64,000 nucleotides of DNA from JANOMH01 sp031422295 (GTDB lineage Bacteria > Pseudomonadota > Alphaproteobacteria > Rhodobacterales > Rhodobacteraceae), in assembly GCA_031422295.1 (NCBI GenBank), contig JANOQM010000053.1, forward strand, positions 62,001-126,000, read 5' to 3'. Shown here one piece after another: positions 33,826 through 42,190 of the stretch; the first letter of the stretch is position 1, and every line of letters begins with the position of its first letter. The notes under the pieces were generated by a model that was not told where the DNA came from, searched no databases, and saw nothing but the letters and a program-made list of their open reading frames with translations. The position numbers were made by a program, and so were the translations under genes.

Positions 33826-35436
33826 GTGCGCCTGTTTCCAATTAACCGTTATTGCGCCAGTTCCGTGGCAATTTCTCTGATTGCAGTGATATTTCTGACC
33901 GCCTCTGCAGTGCAGGCGCAGGTTACCGCATTTCGGCAGGCCGTGGCCGAAACAGCGGCACTGGACGAAGATCTGGCCGCATTTTACCGTGCCCGCGATT
34001 TTGACGGCATCTGGACCGGCACCACGCCCGAGGCACAGTTGCGCCGCAACGCCCTGCTGGGCGCGCTTAGCACCGTGGCTGCACATGGCCTGCCCGAGGC
34101 CCGGTATGACACTGATACGATCATTGCGCAGTTGCGCGCCGCCCGCAGTCCCGCCGATCAGGGCCGGATGGAGGTGGAACTGTCGCGCCTGTTTTTGCAA
34201 TATGCCCGCGATGTGCAGACCGGCGTCCTGACCCCCGGCGATGTCATCGCGCTGAATTTCCGCGAGGTCCCGCTGCGGCCGCGCCTTGCCACGCTGCAAC
34301 GGTTCATGCTGGCCGCCCCAGCGACGTTTCTGCGATCTTTGCCCCCCACATCGCCTGAATATGTCCGTCTGATGCGTGAAAAACTGCAGCTTGAGGCGTT
34401 GATTGCCCAAGGGGGCTGGGGCCCGGTTTTGGCCGCTGGCGCGATTGAGCCGGGGGCCGAAGGTGCCGCTGTGATTGCCCTGCGCAACCGCCTGATTGCC
34501 ATGGGTTATCTGGAACGGTCAGTGACCCGCGCCTATGATGACAGCATCACCGCCGCCGTCGAAGTATTCCAGGCCGAACATGGGCTCGAGGTTGATGGCG
34601 TCGCGGGCCAAGGCACATTGGACGAGATCAACGTGCCGGTCAGCACCCGCCTGCAGGCAGTTATCGTCGCGATGGAGCGGGAACGCTGGATCAACATGCC
34701 CCTGGGCGAACGCCATGTCTGGGTCAATCTGGCCGATTTCACCGCCAAGATTGTCGATCAGGACCGCGTGACGTTCCGGACCCGGTCGGTGATCGGGGCC
34801 AATGCCAGTGACCGGCAAAGCCCGGAATTTTCCGATGTGATGGAATTCATGGTAATCAACCCCAGTTGGTCGGTGCCCCGGTCGATTGCCACCCGCGAAT
34901 ATCTGCCGTCGATGCAGCGCAATCCGGGGGCGGCGGGCCATCTGCAACTGATCGACAGCGCGGGCCGGATCGTCAGCCGGGCCAATGTGAATTTTGGCGC
35001 TTATACAGCGTCGAATTTTCCTTTCGCTATGCGACAAGCACCGGGTGCAGGCAATGCTTTGGGTGCGGTCAAGTTCATGTTTCCGAACACGCATAATATT
35101 TACTTGCACGACACCCCGTCGCGCGACCTGTTTGCCCGTGAAATCCGCGCCTTTAGCCATGGCTGCATCCGTCTGAACGACCCGCGCGATTTTGCCTATG
35201 CGCTGCTGGCCCGCCAGACCGACGACCCACAGGGCGAATTTGCGCGCCATCTGAACACTGGCGCTGAAACCCGTGTTGACCTTGATGTGCCAATCCCGGT
35301 GCATCTGGATTACCGCACGGCGTTTACCACCGTGACTGGCGGGATCGAGTTCCGGCGCGATGTTTATGGCCGTGATGCCGCGATCTGGGCCGCCCTTGCA
35401 GCACAAGGGGTGGAGATTGCGGCGGTTCAGGGGTAA
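33826..35436 (+). CDS. L,D-transpeptidase of the YcbB/LdtD type
   Basis: It makes 3-3 (or related) peptidoglycan cross-links in the periplasm. The 536-aa protein starts at GTG after GGGGG, with an N-terminal signal/anchor helix (residues 14-34), a long helical region, a PG_binding_1 domain (about 208-265: RNRLIAMGYLE...AAVEVFQAEHGLEVDGVAGQGTLDEIN), and the YkuD catalytic domain with SHGCIRLND (Cys 447). The family is usually 500-620 aa. It may be co-transcribed with lpxD, 26 bp downstream. Confidence 0.93.
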   Translation: MRLFPINRYCASSVAISLIAVIFLTASAVQAQVTAFRQAVAETAALDEDLAAFYRARDFDGIWTGTTPEAQLRRNALLGALSTVAAHGLPEARYDTDTIIAQLRAARSPADQGRMEVELSRLFLQYARDVQTGVLTPGDVIALNFREVPLRPRLATLQRFMLAAPATFLRSLPPTSPEYVRLMREKLQLEALIAQGGWGPVLAAGAIEPGAEGAAVIALRNRLIAMGYLERSVTRAYDDSITAAVEVFQAEHGLEVDGVAGQGTLDEINVPVSTRLQAVIVAMERERWINMPLGERHVWVNLADFTAKIVDQDRVTFRTRSVIGANASDRQSPEFSDVMEFMVINPSWSVPRSIATREYLPSMQRNPGAAGHLQLIDSAGRIVSRANVNFGAYTASNFPFAMRQAPGAGNALGAVKFMFPNTHNIYLHDTPSRDLFAREIRAFSHGCIRLNDPRDFAYALLARQTDDPQGEFARHLNTGAETRVDLDVPIPVHLDYRTAFTTVTGGIEFRRDVYGRDAAIWAALAAQGVEIAAVQG

Positions 35437-35462
35437 GGCTTTGCCGTGAAAGCGGGGGATGC

Positions 35463-36560
35463 ATGGCCTTTTCTGTCGACTATATCGCGTCGCGTTTGCA
35501 GGCCCAGCTGTGCGGTGACGGCGCAATTATCGTAGACAATGTGGCCGAACCGGCCAGCGCCGGTCCCCGCGATCTGGCCTTGGCCCTGTCGCCCGGCTAT
35601 GCGCAGGACCTGCCCAAGGGGCAGGCACAGGCCGCCGTTTTGTGGCCCGGCGCGGACTGGCAGGCATTCGGGCTAAAGGCCGCAATCATCGCCCCCCGCG
35701 GGCGGCTGGCCATGGCGCGGCTGACCGGGCTGATGGATCCGGGGCCAGACTGGCCCTTGGGCATTCACCCCTCAGCCTTGATTGATCCTGCAGCGCGGAT
35801 TGGCCCAAATGTGTCGGTCGGCCCGTTCTGTGTGATTGGGGCAAATGCAGAAATCGGGGCCAGAACCCGGATCGGGGCGCATGTCACGATTGCCGCGGGC
35901 GCGCAGATTGGCGCGGACGGCCTGATCCATCCGGGCGTGCGGATCGGGCAGGGGGTCCGGGTTGGCGCAAGGGTCATCCTGCAGCCCAATGTAGTGATCG
36001 GCGGGGACGGGTTTTCCTTTGTCACCGCGACCCCGTCCTATGCCGAAACCGCCCGGACCCATCTGGGCCAAGGGCCGGTTACTGTGCCCGATGACCCGAC
36101 ATGGCACCGGATACATTCGCTCGGCGGCGTTGATATTGGCGATGACGTTGAAATCGGCGCGGGGTCCACCGTGGACGCAGGCACCGTTCGGGCCACCCGG
36201 ATCGGACGGGGCACCAAAATCGACAATCTGGTGCAGGTCGGCCATAATGTGGTGATCGGTATGGATTGCCTGCTGTGCGCGCAGGCCGGTGTCGCGGGAT
36301 CATCGGTCATCGGCGACCGGGTGGTACTGGGCGGCAAGACCGGCGTGGCCGATAATCTGACCATCGGCAGCGATGTGGTCACAGGCGGCGGCAGTGTGGT
36401 TTTGTCCAACGTGCCGTCTGGCCGGGTGATGATGGGCTATCCGGCCACCCGGATGGAAACCCATATCGACATGTACAAGGCTTTGCGTCGCCTGCCGCGC
36501 TGGATGCGCGACATTGTGTTGCGTCAGAATTCGGTTTCAAAGCCTGGGCAGAGTGACTAG
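35463..36560 (+). CDS. lpxD: UDP-3-O-acylglucosamine N-acyltransferase (LpxD or LpxD paralogue)
   Basis: It transfers a 3-hydroxyacyl chain from ACP to the UDP-3-O-acylglucosamine amine in lipid A synthesis. The 365-aa protein has an N-terminal uridine-binding domain, then left-handed beta-helix hexapeptide repeats (about residues 100-340) and the catalytic His in TKIDNLVQVGHNVVIG (H261). It lies in front of a dedicated ACP and ketosynthase, far from the dxr-rseP end of the window where lpxD often follows bamA. It may therefore be a second, specialised copy. Confidence 0.88.
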   Translation: MAFSVDYIASRLQAQLCGDGAIIVDNVAEPASAGPRDLALALSPGYAQDLPKGQAQAAVLWPGADWQAFGLKAAIIAPRGRLAMARLTGLMDPGPDWPLGIHPSALIDPAARIGPNVSVGPFCVIGANAEIGARTRIGAHVTIAAGAQIGADGLIHPGVRIGQGVRVGARVILQPNVVIGGDGFSFVTATPSYAETARTHLGQGPVTVPDDPTWHRIHSLGGVDIGDDVEIGAGSTVDAGTVRATRIGRGTKIDNLVQVGHNVVIGMDCLLCAQAGVAGSSVIGDRVVLGGKTGVADNLTIGSDVVTGGGSVVLSNVPSGRVMMGYPATRMETHIDMYKALRRLPRWMRDIVLRQNSVSKPGQSD

Positions 36561-36602
36561 ATCACGCCAGATCACACTGGTTCGATCAAAATGAGGGGCC
36601 CA

Positions 36603-36860
36603 ATGGATATAGCGCAAACCGTGATCCGGATCATCGCCGAACAGGCGCTGCTGGACGCATCCGATGTGACACCTGACCAGTCCCTGCAAGACCTCGGGAT
36701 TGACAGTCTGGGGCTGGTCGAAAGCATTTTTGCCATCGAAGAGGCGTTTGACATCAACGTTCCATTCAACGCCAATGACCCCGGCGCATCGGCTTTTGAC
36801 ATCTCCTCTGTCGCGTCAATCATTCGGGCGGTCGAGGGACTGGTCAAGGAACAGGCGTGA
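36603..36860 (+). CDS. acyl carrier protein, specialised
   Basis: This 85-aa ACP has the phosphopantetheine site LGIDSLGLVE (Ser 35). A long insert (INVPFNANDPGASAFDISS) before the last helix makes it unlike the housekeeping AcpP and closer to AcpXL-type proteins for very long or unusual chains. The ATG at 36603 follows AGGGG; one at 36591 is also in frame. It lies between lpxD and a ketosynthase, so it probably feeds an acyl chain to an envelope lipid. Confidence 0.87.
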   Translation: MDIAQTVIRIIAEQALLDASDVTPDQSLQDLGIDSLGLVESIFAIEEAFDINVPFNANDPGASAFDISSVASIIRAVEGLVKEQA

Positions 36861-36867
36861 TCCAATC

Positions 36868-38076
36868 ATGAAACGCGTCGTGATTACCGGCATGGGCACG
36901 ATCAACGCGCTTGGCGCGGATGTGCCCAGCACGATGACTGCGATGGCCGAAGGGCGCTGCGGCATTGGCCCGCTGGATATCCGCGATGTGGACCGGCTGT
37001 CAGTACAGATTGGCGGGCAGGTCAAAGGCTATGATGAACAGGCGCATTTCAACCGCCAGCAGATCGTCCTGTATGACCGGTTCACCCAGTTCACCCTGCT
37101 GGCCGCAAAACAGGCTGTCGCGCAATCGGGCCTGACCTTTGCCGGGGCCCTGGCCGCCAAATCCGGTGTCGTTCTGGGCACGGCAGGCGGGGGCGTCAAC
37201 ACGTGGGACGAAAATTACCGGTCGGTCTATGAAGAGGGTAAAAACCGGGTGCATCCGTTCGTGGTGCCCAAGCTGATGAATAATGCAGCCGCATCACATG
37301 TCAGCATGGCATATAATGTCAAAGGCCCGGCGTTTACCGTGGCCACCGCCTGCGCCTCCTCGAACCATGCCATGGGCCTTGCGTTTCAAATGATCCGGTC
37401 CGGCATGTGTACGGCCATGATCACCGGCGGGTCCGAGGCGATGCTGTGTTTTGGCGGCATCAAAGCCTGGGAAGGGCTGCGCGTGATGTCACGCGATGCC
37501 TGCCGCCCGTTCAGCGCCACCCGCAACGGTATGGTGCAGGGTGAAGGGGCAGGGGTGTTCGTATTCGAGGACTATGACCATGCCCGCGCCCGGGGGGCCG
37601 ATATTCTGGTCGAAGTTGCGGGGTTCTCGATGACCTCGGATGCAGCCGATATCGTGATGCCATCAAAACAAGGGGCGGCGCGGGCCATTGCCGGGGCGCT
37701 GGCCGATGCTGGCATTGCGCGCGAAAAGGTGGGCTATATCAATGCGCATGGTACAGGCACGGCGGCGAATGACAAAACCGAATGCGCCGCCGTGGCCGAT
37801 GTGTTCGGCACCCATGCCGACCGGCTGATGATATCATCCACCAAATCCATGCATGGCCATCTGATCGGCGGGACCGGGGCAGTGGAACTGCTGGCCTGCA
37901 TCATGGCGCTGCGTGACGGGATCATTGCGCCGACGATTGGTTACGAGGAACCCGACCCCGAATGCGCACTGGATGTGGTGCCAAACGAGGCGCGGCAGGC
38001 CGATGTGGATGTGGTGCTGTCCAACGCCTTCGCCTTTGGCGGGCTGAATGCGGTGCTGGCGTTGAAGCGGATATGA
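36868..38076 (+). CDS. beta-ketoacyl-ACP synthase, KAS II type
   Basis: It condenses malonyl-ACP with an acyl chain. The 402-aa protein has the full Cys-His-His triad: C162 (ACASSNHAMG), H294 (NAHGTGTAAND) and H329 (KSMHGHLIGGTGAVE). It starts 7 bp after the ACP, so the two are translated together and the ACP is its likely partner. It is a FabF paralogue rather than the main FabF, judged by its context outside a fab cluster. Confidence 0.9.
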   Translation: MKRVVITGMGTINALGADVPSTMTAMAEGRCGIGPLDIRDVDRLSVQIGGQVKGYDEQAHFNRQQIVLYDRFTQFTLLAAKQAVAQSGLTFAGALAAKSGVVLGTAGGGVNTWDENYRSVYEEGKNRVHPFVVPKLMNNAAASHVSMAYNVKGPAFTVATACASSNHAMGLAFQMIRSGMCTAMITGGSEAMLCFGGIKAWEGLRVMSRDACRPFSATRNGMVQGEGAGVFVFEDYDHARARGADILVEVAGFSMTSDAADIVMPSKQGAARAIAGALADAGIAREKVGYINAHGTGTAANDKTECAAVADVFGTHADRLMISSTKSMHGHLIGGTGAVELLACIMALRDGIIAPTIGYEEPDPECALDVVPNEARQADVDVVLSNAFAFGGLNAVLALKRI

Positions 38077-38089
38077 ATTGATCGGCGAT

Positions 38090-38110
38090 CCCGGGGCAAA
38101 ACGCCCCGGA
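38090..38110. terminator. hairpin between convergent ketosynthase and IalB genes
   Basis: The stem CCGGGGC / GCCCCGG has loop AAAAC. There is no long T run, so termination is likely but not certain. Confidence 0.45.
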
Positions 38111-38125
38111 ACCGTCCAACACGGC

Positions 38126-38749
38126 TTACTCGGCGGGAACGTCGGTTCCGTCAAAGCCAGCCGTGAACCCGACCAGCGAAATATTCAGCACAACTTCCTG
38201 ATCGGGGGCGGCAGCGGGGACGATGCGCATGCTGGCTGTGGCACCGGCCTTGAACTGCGCCACTTCCTCAGCGGTAAAGCCGACGCGGGCGACACATCCG
38301 GCGCGGTTGCAGAATGTGAACGGATAGCGCCGCGAATTGGCACCATCGACGGATATCGTCACTTGCTGGGTCAACAATGTCTCCAGCGGGGCAACAATGG
38401 TGGCGCCTGCGGCAGCTTCACCGCCTTCGGGCAGGGGGAACATGCTGATTTCAGCCACGGCATTGCCATCAGCATCCATCAGCAACTGATACAGCTGGCA
38501 GGGGTCAGCCGACCCTTCCTCGGCCTTCAGGCAGCGCATTGACCAGTCACCAAACGCCTCGCGGATATAGGGCTCGCCCACTTGCGGCGGGCCTCCTTCG
38601 ACCGGGGCACCCATGCTCAGATCCGCGGCCGGGTCAGCGGGGGCTTCTGCCGCCGGATCGACGGCCGGGTCCGTCGCCTCTTGGGCATATAGCGGGGCAG
38701 CCAGTGCTAAAAGCGCCAGAGTGGCAAGGAGTTTGAGGGAGTTGACCAT
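38126..38749 (-). CDS. invasion-associated locus B (IalB) family periplasmic protein
   Basis: This 207-aa protein has a signal peptide (MVNSLKLLATLALLALAAPLYA), then an acidic Ala/Pro-rich linker, then the IalB domain (EAFGDWSMRCLK, DPCQLYQLL, VTISVDGANSRRYPFTFCNRAGCVARVGF). Four cysteines probably form two disulfides. IalB was named from Bartonella invasion but is widespread in free-living alphaproteobacteria, so no virulence role is implied. The start at 38749 is chosen for the signal peptide; the frame stays open further upstream. Confidence 0.88.
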   Translation of the reverse strand: MVNSLKLLATLALLALAAPLYAQEATDPAVDPAAEAPADPAADLSMGAPVEGGPPQVGEPYIREAFGDWSMRCLKAEEGSADPCQLYQLLMDADGNAVAEISMFPLPEGGEAAAGATIVAPLETLLTQQVTISVDGANSRRYPFTFCNRAGCVARVGFTAEEVAQFKAGATASMRIVPAAAPDQEVVLNISLVGFTAGFDGTDVPAE

Positions 38750-38860
38750 CGGATTATCCTGAAAATTTATCACATTCGCGACCCCCTTAACATGGGCGGG
38801 CAACAGTGTCAGGGCAAAAAACCGTGTGACCCGGCAAGGATCAGCGCAGCGGCAGGCAGC

Positions 38861-38923
38861 AAAAAAGGGGCCTAGCAAGACCCCTTGTTTGTCGTCTCCC
38901 TGTCGGACTTGGCCCAACTAATT
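38861..38923 (-). ncRNA. candidate small RNA 2 (possible sponge), about 60 nt
   Basis: On the minus strand a promoter-like pair TTGACC (38953-38958) and TAGTTT (38930-38935) with 17-bp spacing is followed about 60 bp later by a terminator: GGGGTCT, TGCT, AGGCCCC, T6 (38861-38884, with a G-U pair that forms only in the minus-strand RNA). No gene lies between them. The predicted RNA contains CAAGTCCGACAGGGAG, complementary to candidate RNA 1 over 16 nt with one G-U pair. Confidence 0.5.
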
Positions 38924-39058
38924 TTGCGGAAACTACGCAAAGCGGTTGCACAGGTCAATCCGAAAAACCGATGCAGCCAAAGAGTTGATCAGGTCCCCGG
39001 TTTACCCGTCCTGCAATAAAAAAACCGCGCCCGAAGGCGCGGCAAGTCTGACAGGGAG
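38896..39058. repeat. 16-bp inverted repeat linking the two candidate small RNAs
   Basis: CTCCCTGTCGGACTTG (38896-38911) and CAAGTCTGACAGGGAG (39043-39058) are reverse complements with a single mismatch, 131 bp apart. Confidence 0.9.
38930..38958 (-). promoter_or_regulatory. sigma70-like promoter of candidate small RNA 2
   Basis: -35 TTGACC and -10 TAGTTT, 17-bp spacer, on the minus strand just before the orphan terminator at 38861. Confidence 0.5.
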
Positions 39059-39111
39059 GAAGTCATGCCCGTTCCCCCGGGAGGACATATGGGGGACCGG
39101 ACAGCTTTCAC
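39018..39111 (-). ncRNA. candidate small RNA 1, cuckoo/CcsR-like (UCCUCCC loops), about 95 nt
   Basis: An orphan minus-strand terminator CCGCGCC-TTCG-GGCGCGG-T7 (39018-39042) has no coding gene before it. Upstream on the same strand are a hairpin UCCCCC / GGGGGA whose loop is AUAUGUCCUCCC (39073-39096) and a UGAC / GUCA hairpin with loop UUCCUCCCU (39049-39065). Exposed CCUCC-rich, anti-Shine-Dalgarno loops before a terminator are the mark of the alphaproteobacterial cuckoo RNAs (CcsR in Rhodobacter). A possible promoter is TTGCCA-N17-TTTCAT (39118-39146). Confidence 0.5.
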
Positions 39112-39184
39112 TCTGGCATGAAAACGTTAAAAATGTATTTTGGCAACTGAACAACAGCAGAACAAAAGCCGACAGGGGGCGCAG

Positions 39185-40711
39185 ATGAGTGAGCAGATTT
39201 TTATTGGCGGTGGCGGGGATGCATATGGCGCTGCGCAAAACCTGCTTTTGGCGCTGACCAACCGGCACGGGCTGATCGCCGGGGCCACCGGCACGGGCAA
39301 AACCGTGACGCTGCAAATTCTGGCCGAAGGGCTGTCTGCCGCAGGCGTGCCGGTGTTCCTGTCGGACATCAAGGGCGATCTGTCCGGGCTGGCCGGGGCA
39401 GGCAGTACCAGCCATAAACTGCATGACATGTTCCTGACACGGTCGGCCACTATCGGGCTTGATCTGCAATATGACGCCTTTCCGGTCACGTTCTGGGACC
39501 TGTTCGGCAAACAGGGCCATCCGGTGCGCACGACGGTTGCCGAAATGGGGCCATTGCTGTTGTCGCGCCTGCTGGAACTGACCGATGTGCAGGAAGGCGT
39601 GCTGAACGTCGCCTTCCGGGTGGCCGATGAGGACGGCTTGCCGCTGCTGGATCTTGAGGATTTGCAGGCGCTGCTGGTCTGGGTCGGGCAAAACGCCACC
39701 GATCTGTCGCTGCGCTACGGCAATGTCGCCACAGCCTCGGTCGGCGCGATCCAGCGGCAATTGCTGGTGCTGGAAAATCAGGGCGGGGTGGAATTGTTTG
39801 GCGAACCCGCCCTTGATCTGGCCGACCTGATGACGTGTGATGCCGATGGCCGGGGCCGGATCAACATACTGGCCGCCGATACGCTGATGAATTCGCCCCG
39901 GCTATATGCCACATTCCTGCTGTGGCTGCTGTCCGAATTGTTCGAAGTGCTGCCCGAAGTCGGCAACCCCGATAAACCCAAACTGGTATTCTTTTTCGAC
40001 GAGGCGCATCTGCTGTTCAAAGATGCGCCCAAGGCGCTGGTAGATAAGGTGGAACAGGTGGCCAGACTGATCCGGTCCAAAGGCGTGGGCGTGTTTTTCA
40101 TCACCCAAAACCCCGCCGATGTGCCCGATGCGGTCCTCAGTCAACTGGGCAACCGGATCCAGCATGCCCTGCGCGCCTTTACCGCCAAAGACCGTAAAGA
40201 CCTGGAGAAAGCCGCCCAAACCTACCGCGATAATCCAAACTTTTCCACCGTCGATGCCATCCGCGACGTCGGCACCGGCGAGGCTGTGACCTCGATGCTG
40301 GATGCCAAGGGTGTGCCGATGATTGTCGAGCGCACGCTGATCCGCCCACCATCGTCGCAACTGGGGCCAATCGCCCCCGGCATCCGCGCCGCCCTGATGG
40401 CGGCATCGCCAATGGCGGGTAAATATGACAAACGGCTGGACCGGGATTCGGCCGCCGAAATGCTGGGCCGCAAGGCCGAGGCCGCCGCAAAGGCAGCCGA
40501 GGCGGACGCGGCCCAAAATGACGCCGACGGGCTGCGCAATGCCCGTCGCTATGATGGTGGCACCAGTCAGGACCGCCCGTCGCGCAGCACGAAATCATCA
40601 GGCGGCGGTTTTGGCGGGGCTTTGGCCAATGTCGTGGTCAAGGAACTGACCGGCACGACAGGGCGACGAATCATCCGGGGTATTCTGGGCGGGCTGTTTC
40701 GCGGCAGGTAA
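39185..40711 (+). CDS. HerA-like ATPase (DUF853)
   Basis: This 508-aa FtsK/HerA-class ATPase has Walker A GATGTGKT (residues 33-40), Walker B VFFFDEAHLLF, the GVFFITQNPADVPDAVLSQLGNRIQHALRAFT sensor region, and a C-terminal Ala/Lys-rich linker ending in a Gly-rich short helix. DUF853 proteins are widespread in proteobacteria; their role is not established. The ATG at 39185 follows AGGGGG; an earlier in-frame ATG (39140) is not needed. No SIR2 or nuclease gene is adjacent, so there is no reason to call it a defence gene. Confidence 0.88.
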   Translation: MSEQIFIGGGGDAYGAAQNLLLALTNRHGLIAGATGTGKTVTLQILAEGLSAAGVPVFLSDIKGDLSGLAGAGSTSHKLHDMFLTRSATIGLDLQYDAFPVTFWDLFGKQGHPVRTTVAEMGPLLLSRLLELTDVQEGVLNVAFRVADEDGLPLLDLEDLQALLVWVGQNATDLSLRYGNVATASVGAIQRQLLVLENQGGVELFGEPALDLADLMTCDADGRGRINILAADTLMNSPRLYATFLLWLLSELFEVLPEVGNPDKPKLVFFFDEAHLLFKDAPKALVDKVEQVARLIRSKGVGVFFITQNPADVPDAVLSQLGNRIQHALRAFTAKDRKDLEKAAQTYRDNPNFSTVDAIRDVGTGEAVTSMLDAKGVPMIVERTLIRPPSSQLGPIAPGIRAALMAASPMAGKYDKRLDRDSAAEMLGRKAEAAAKAAEADAAQNDADGLRNARRYDGGTSQDRPSRSTKSSGGGFGGALANVVVKELTGTTGRRIIRGILGGLFRGR

Positions 40712-40719
40712 CAGCAGGC

Positions 40720-40859
40720 GTGGGTTAAAACCCACCTTACGCTGCATTTTCGGAGTTGCTCAAATACCTCCGCCGGAGGCTCCCGCGCAGGGGGCAGTGC
40801 CTCCGGCGGGGATATTTGAAAACAAAAGAAACCGCAGCGTAAGGTGGGTTTTAACCCAC
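40720..40859. repeat. nested 140-bp palindromic element between herA-like and corC-like genes
   Basis: Perfect 26-bp arms (40720-40745 and 40834-40859), each containing the palindrome GTGGGTTAAAACCCAC, enclose a second inverted pair: CAAATACCTCCGCCGGAGGC (40761-40780) and GCCTCCGGCGGGGATATTTG (40799-40818). It fills nearly the whole gap between two convergent stops and should form a long cruciform or RNA hairpin. The inner part recurs at 46804-46833. I see no target-site duplication. Confidence 0.92.
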
Positions 40860-40866
40860 TACCCGG

Positions 40867-42168
40867 CTATAAAGGTTTGATTTTCAGGCTTGCAATCCGG
40901 TTTTCCTCTTTTGCCATCACCTCAAACCGAAATCCGTGAAAGCTGAACACCTGGCCCACCACCGGGATCATCTGCGCCTCGTGGATCACCAGCCCGGCAA
41001 TCGTATTGGCCTCGTCATCCGGCAGGTTCCAGTCATGGGCGCGGTTAAGGTCGCGCAGGGTCATCGACCCTTCGACCACAAAGGCGCCATCGGCGGTGCG
41101 GGCCACGGGTTCTTCGACCTTATCGTCAAATTCATCGGCAATCTCGCCGACGATTTCCTCCAGGATATCCTCCAGCGTGATCAGGCCCTGCAACGCACCA
41201 TATTCATCCACCACCAGCGCAAAATGCGTGTGGCGTTTCAGAAACTGGCGCATCTGGTCGTCCAGCGTCGTGGTTTCAGGGATGAAATAGGCGGGCATTG
41301 TCACGGTGAGAATATCAAAGGCATTCATTTCTGCCGTGTCGACATGACCATCCGACAGCATCTTATGCATGGCGCGCAGCAGGTCTTTGGCGTGCAATAC
41401 GCCGACGATATTCTCCGGCTCGCCCCGGTATAGCGGCAGGCGGGTATGGCTGCTGTCCAGACACAGGCGCAGAATTTCAGGCACCGGCAGGCTGGCGTCG
41501 ATCATTTCGATCTGGCTGCGGTGCAGCATGATCTCTTCGACCATCCGTTCAGACAGATCCAGCGCGCCCAGAATCCGGTCGCGATCCTCTTTTTGCACAA
41601 ATCCTTCGGAATGGCCCAGTTGCAGGGCGCCGGCAATTTCATCGCGCACCGCCAGAATATTGCTGTCCGGATCGGCCCGCACCCCGAACAGATACAGCAT
41701 CCCGCGCACCAGAGTGCGCACCACGGTAACAACCGGAGCGAACAGAAAGATCAGAATCCGGATCGGCGCCGCGACCCGAAGGGCCATGGTTTCGGGGTTG
41801 GTGATGGCATAGGTCTTGGGCAGCACCTCGCCGAACACCAATACCAGCACGGTCATGATAATCGTGGCGAACACCACGCCATTATCCCCAAAAGCCCGGG
41901 TCAACAGCGCCGTGGCCAATGAGGCCGACAGGATATTGGCGACATTATTGCCCAGCAGAATGGCCCCGATCATCCGTTCATTATCATCGGTGACCCGCAG
42001 GGCCAGTTCGGCACGTTTGGACCCTTTATCCGCCGCACTGCGCAGTTTTGAGCGGGATGCAGCGGTCAGTGCGGTTTCCGAGGCTGAAAAGAAGGCCGAG
42101 CAGAGCAGCAGGATCACGATGATCCCGGCGGTAATCCAGAATGTCGCGTCAAAGGTCGAGGAGGGCAT
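40867..42168 (-). CDS. hemolysin-family protein (CNNM-CBS-CorC_HlyC; CorC/HlyC-like)
   Basis: This 433-aa inner-membrane protein has the CNNM/DUF21 domain (about 10-190: SAFFSASETALTAASRSKL, ILLGNNVANILSASLATAL, FGEVLPKTYAI), two CBS motifs (about 210-340) and a C-terminal CorC_HlyC domain. The family is linked to magnesium (and cobalt) efflux or its control. The name hemolysin is historical. xerD lies 22 bp upstream on the same strand. Confidence 0.92.
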   Translation of the reverse strand: MPSSTFDATFWITAGIIVILLLCSAFFSASETALTAASRSKLRSAADKGSKRAELALRVTDDNERMIGAILLGNNVANILSASLATALLTRAFGDNGVVFATIIMTVLVLVFGEVLPKTYAITNPETMALRVAAPIRILIFLFAPVVTVVRTLVRGMLYLFGVRADPDSNILAVRDEIAGALQLGHSEGFVQKEDRDRILGALDLSERMVEEIMLHRSQIEMIDASLPVPEILRLCLDSSHTRLPLYRGEPENIVGVLHAKDLLRAMHKMLSDGHVDTAEMNAFDILTVTMPAYFIPETTTLDDQMRQFLKRHTHFALVVDEYGALQGLITLEDILEEIVGEIADEFDDKVEEPVARTADGAFVVEGSMTLRDLNRAHDWNLPDDEANTIAGLVIHEAQMIPVVGQVFSFHGFRFEVMAKEENRIASLKIKPL

Positions 42169-42190
42169 GGTGCGCTTTCAGTTCAAGGGG

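Noticed and set aside
38126..38749. IalB as an invasion or virulence factor.
   Set aside because: The family name comes from Bartonella; the domain is common in free-living marine alphaproteobacteria and nothing else here suggests a pathogen.
39185..40711. HerA-like ATPase as part of an anti-phage system (HerA with SIR2 or DUF4297).
   Set aside because: It is the DUF853 type found widely as a chromosomal gene, and no SIR2, nuclease or other defence gene is beside it.
40720..40859. An insertion sequence or complete transposon at the nested palindrome.
   Set aside because: The element is only 140 bp, encodes nothing and shows no flanking target duplication.
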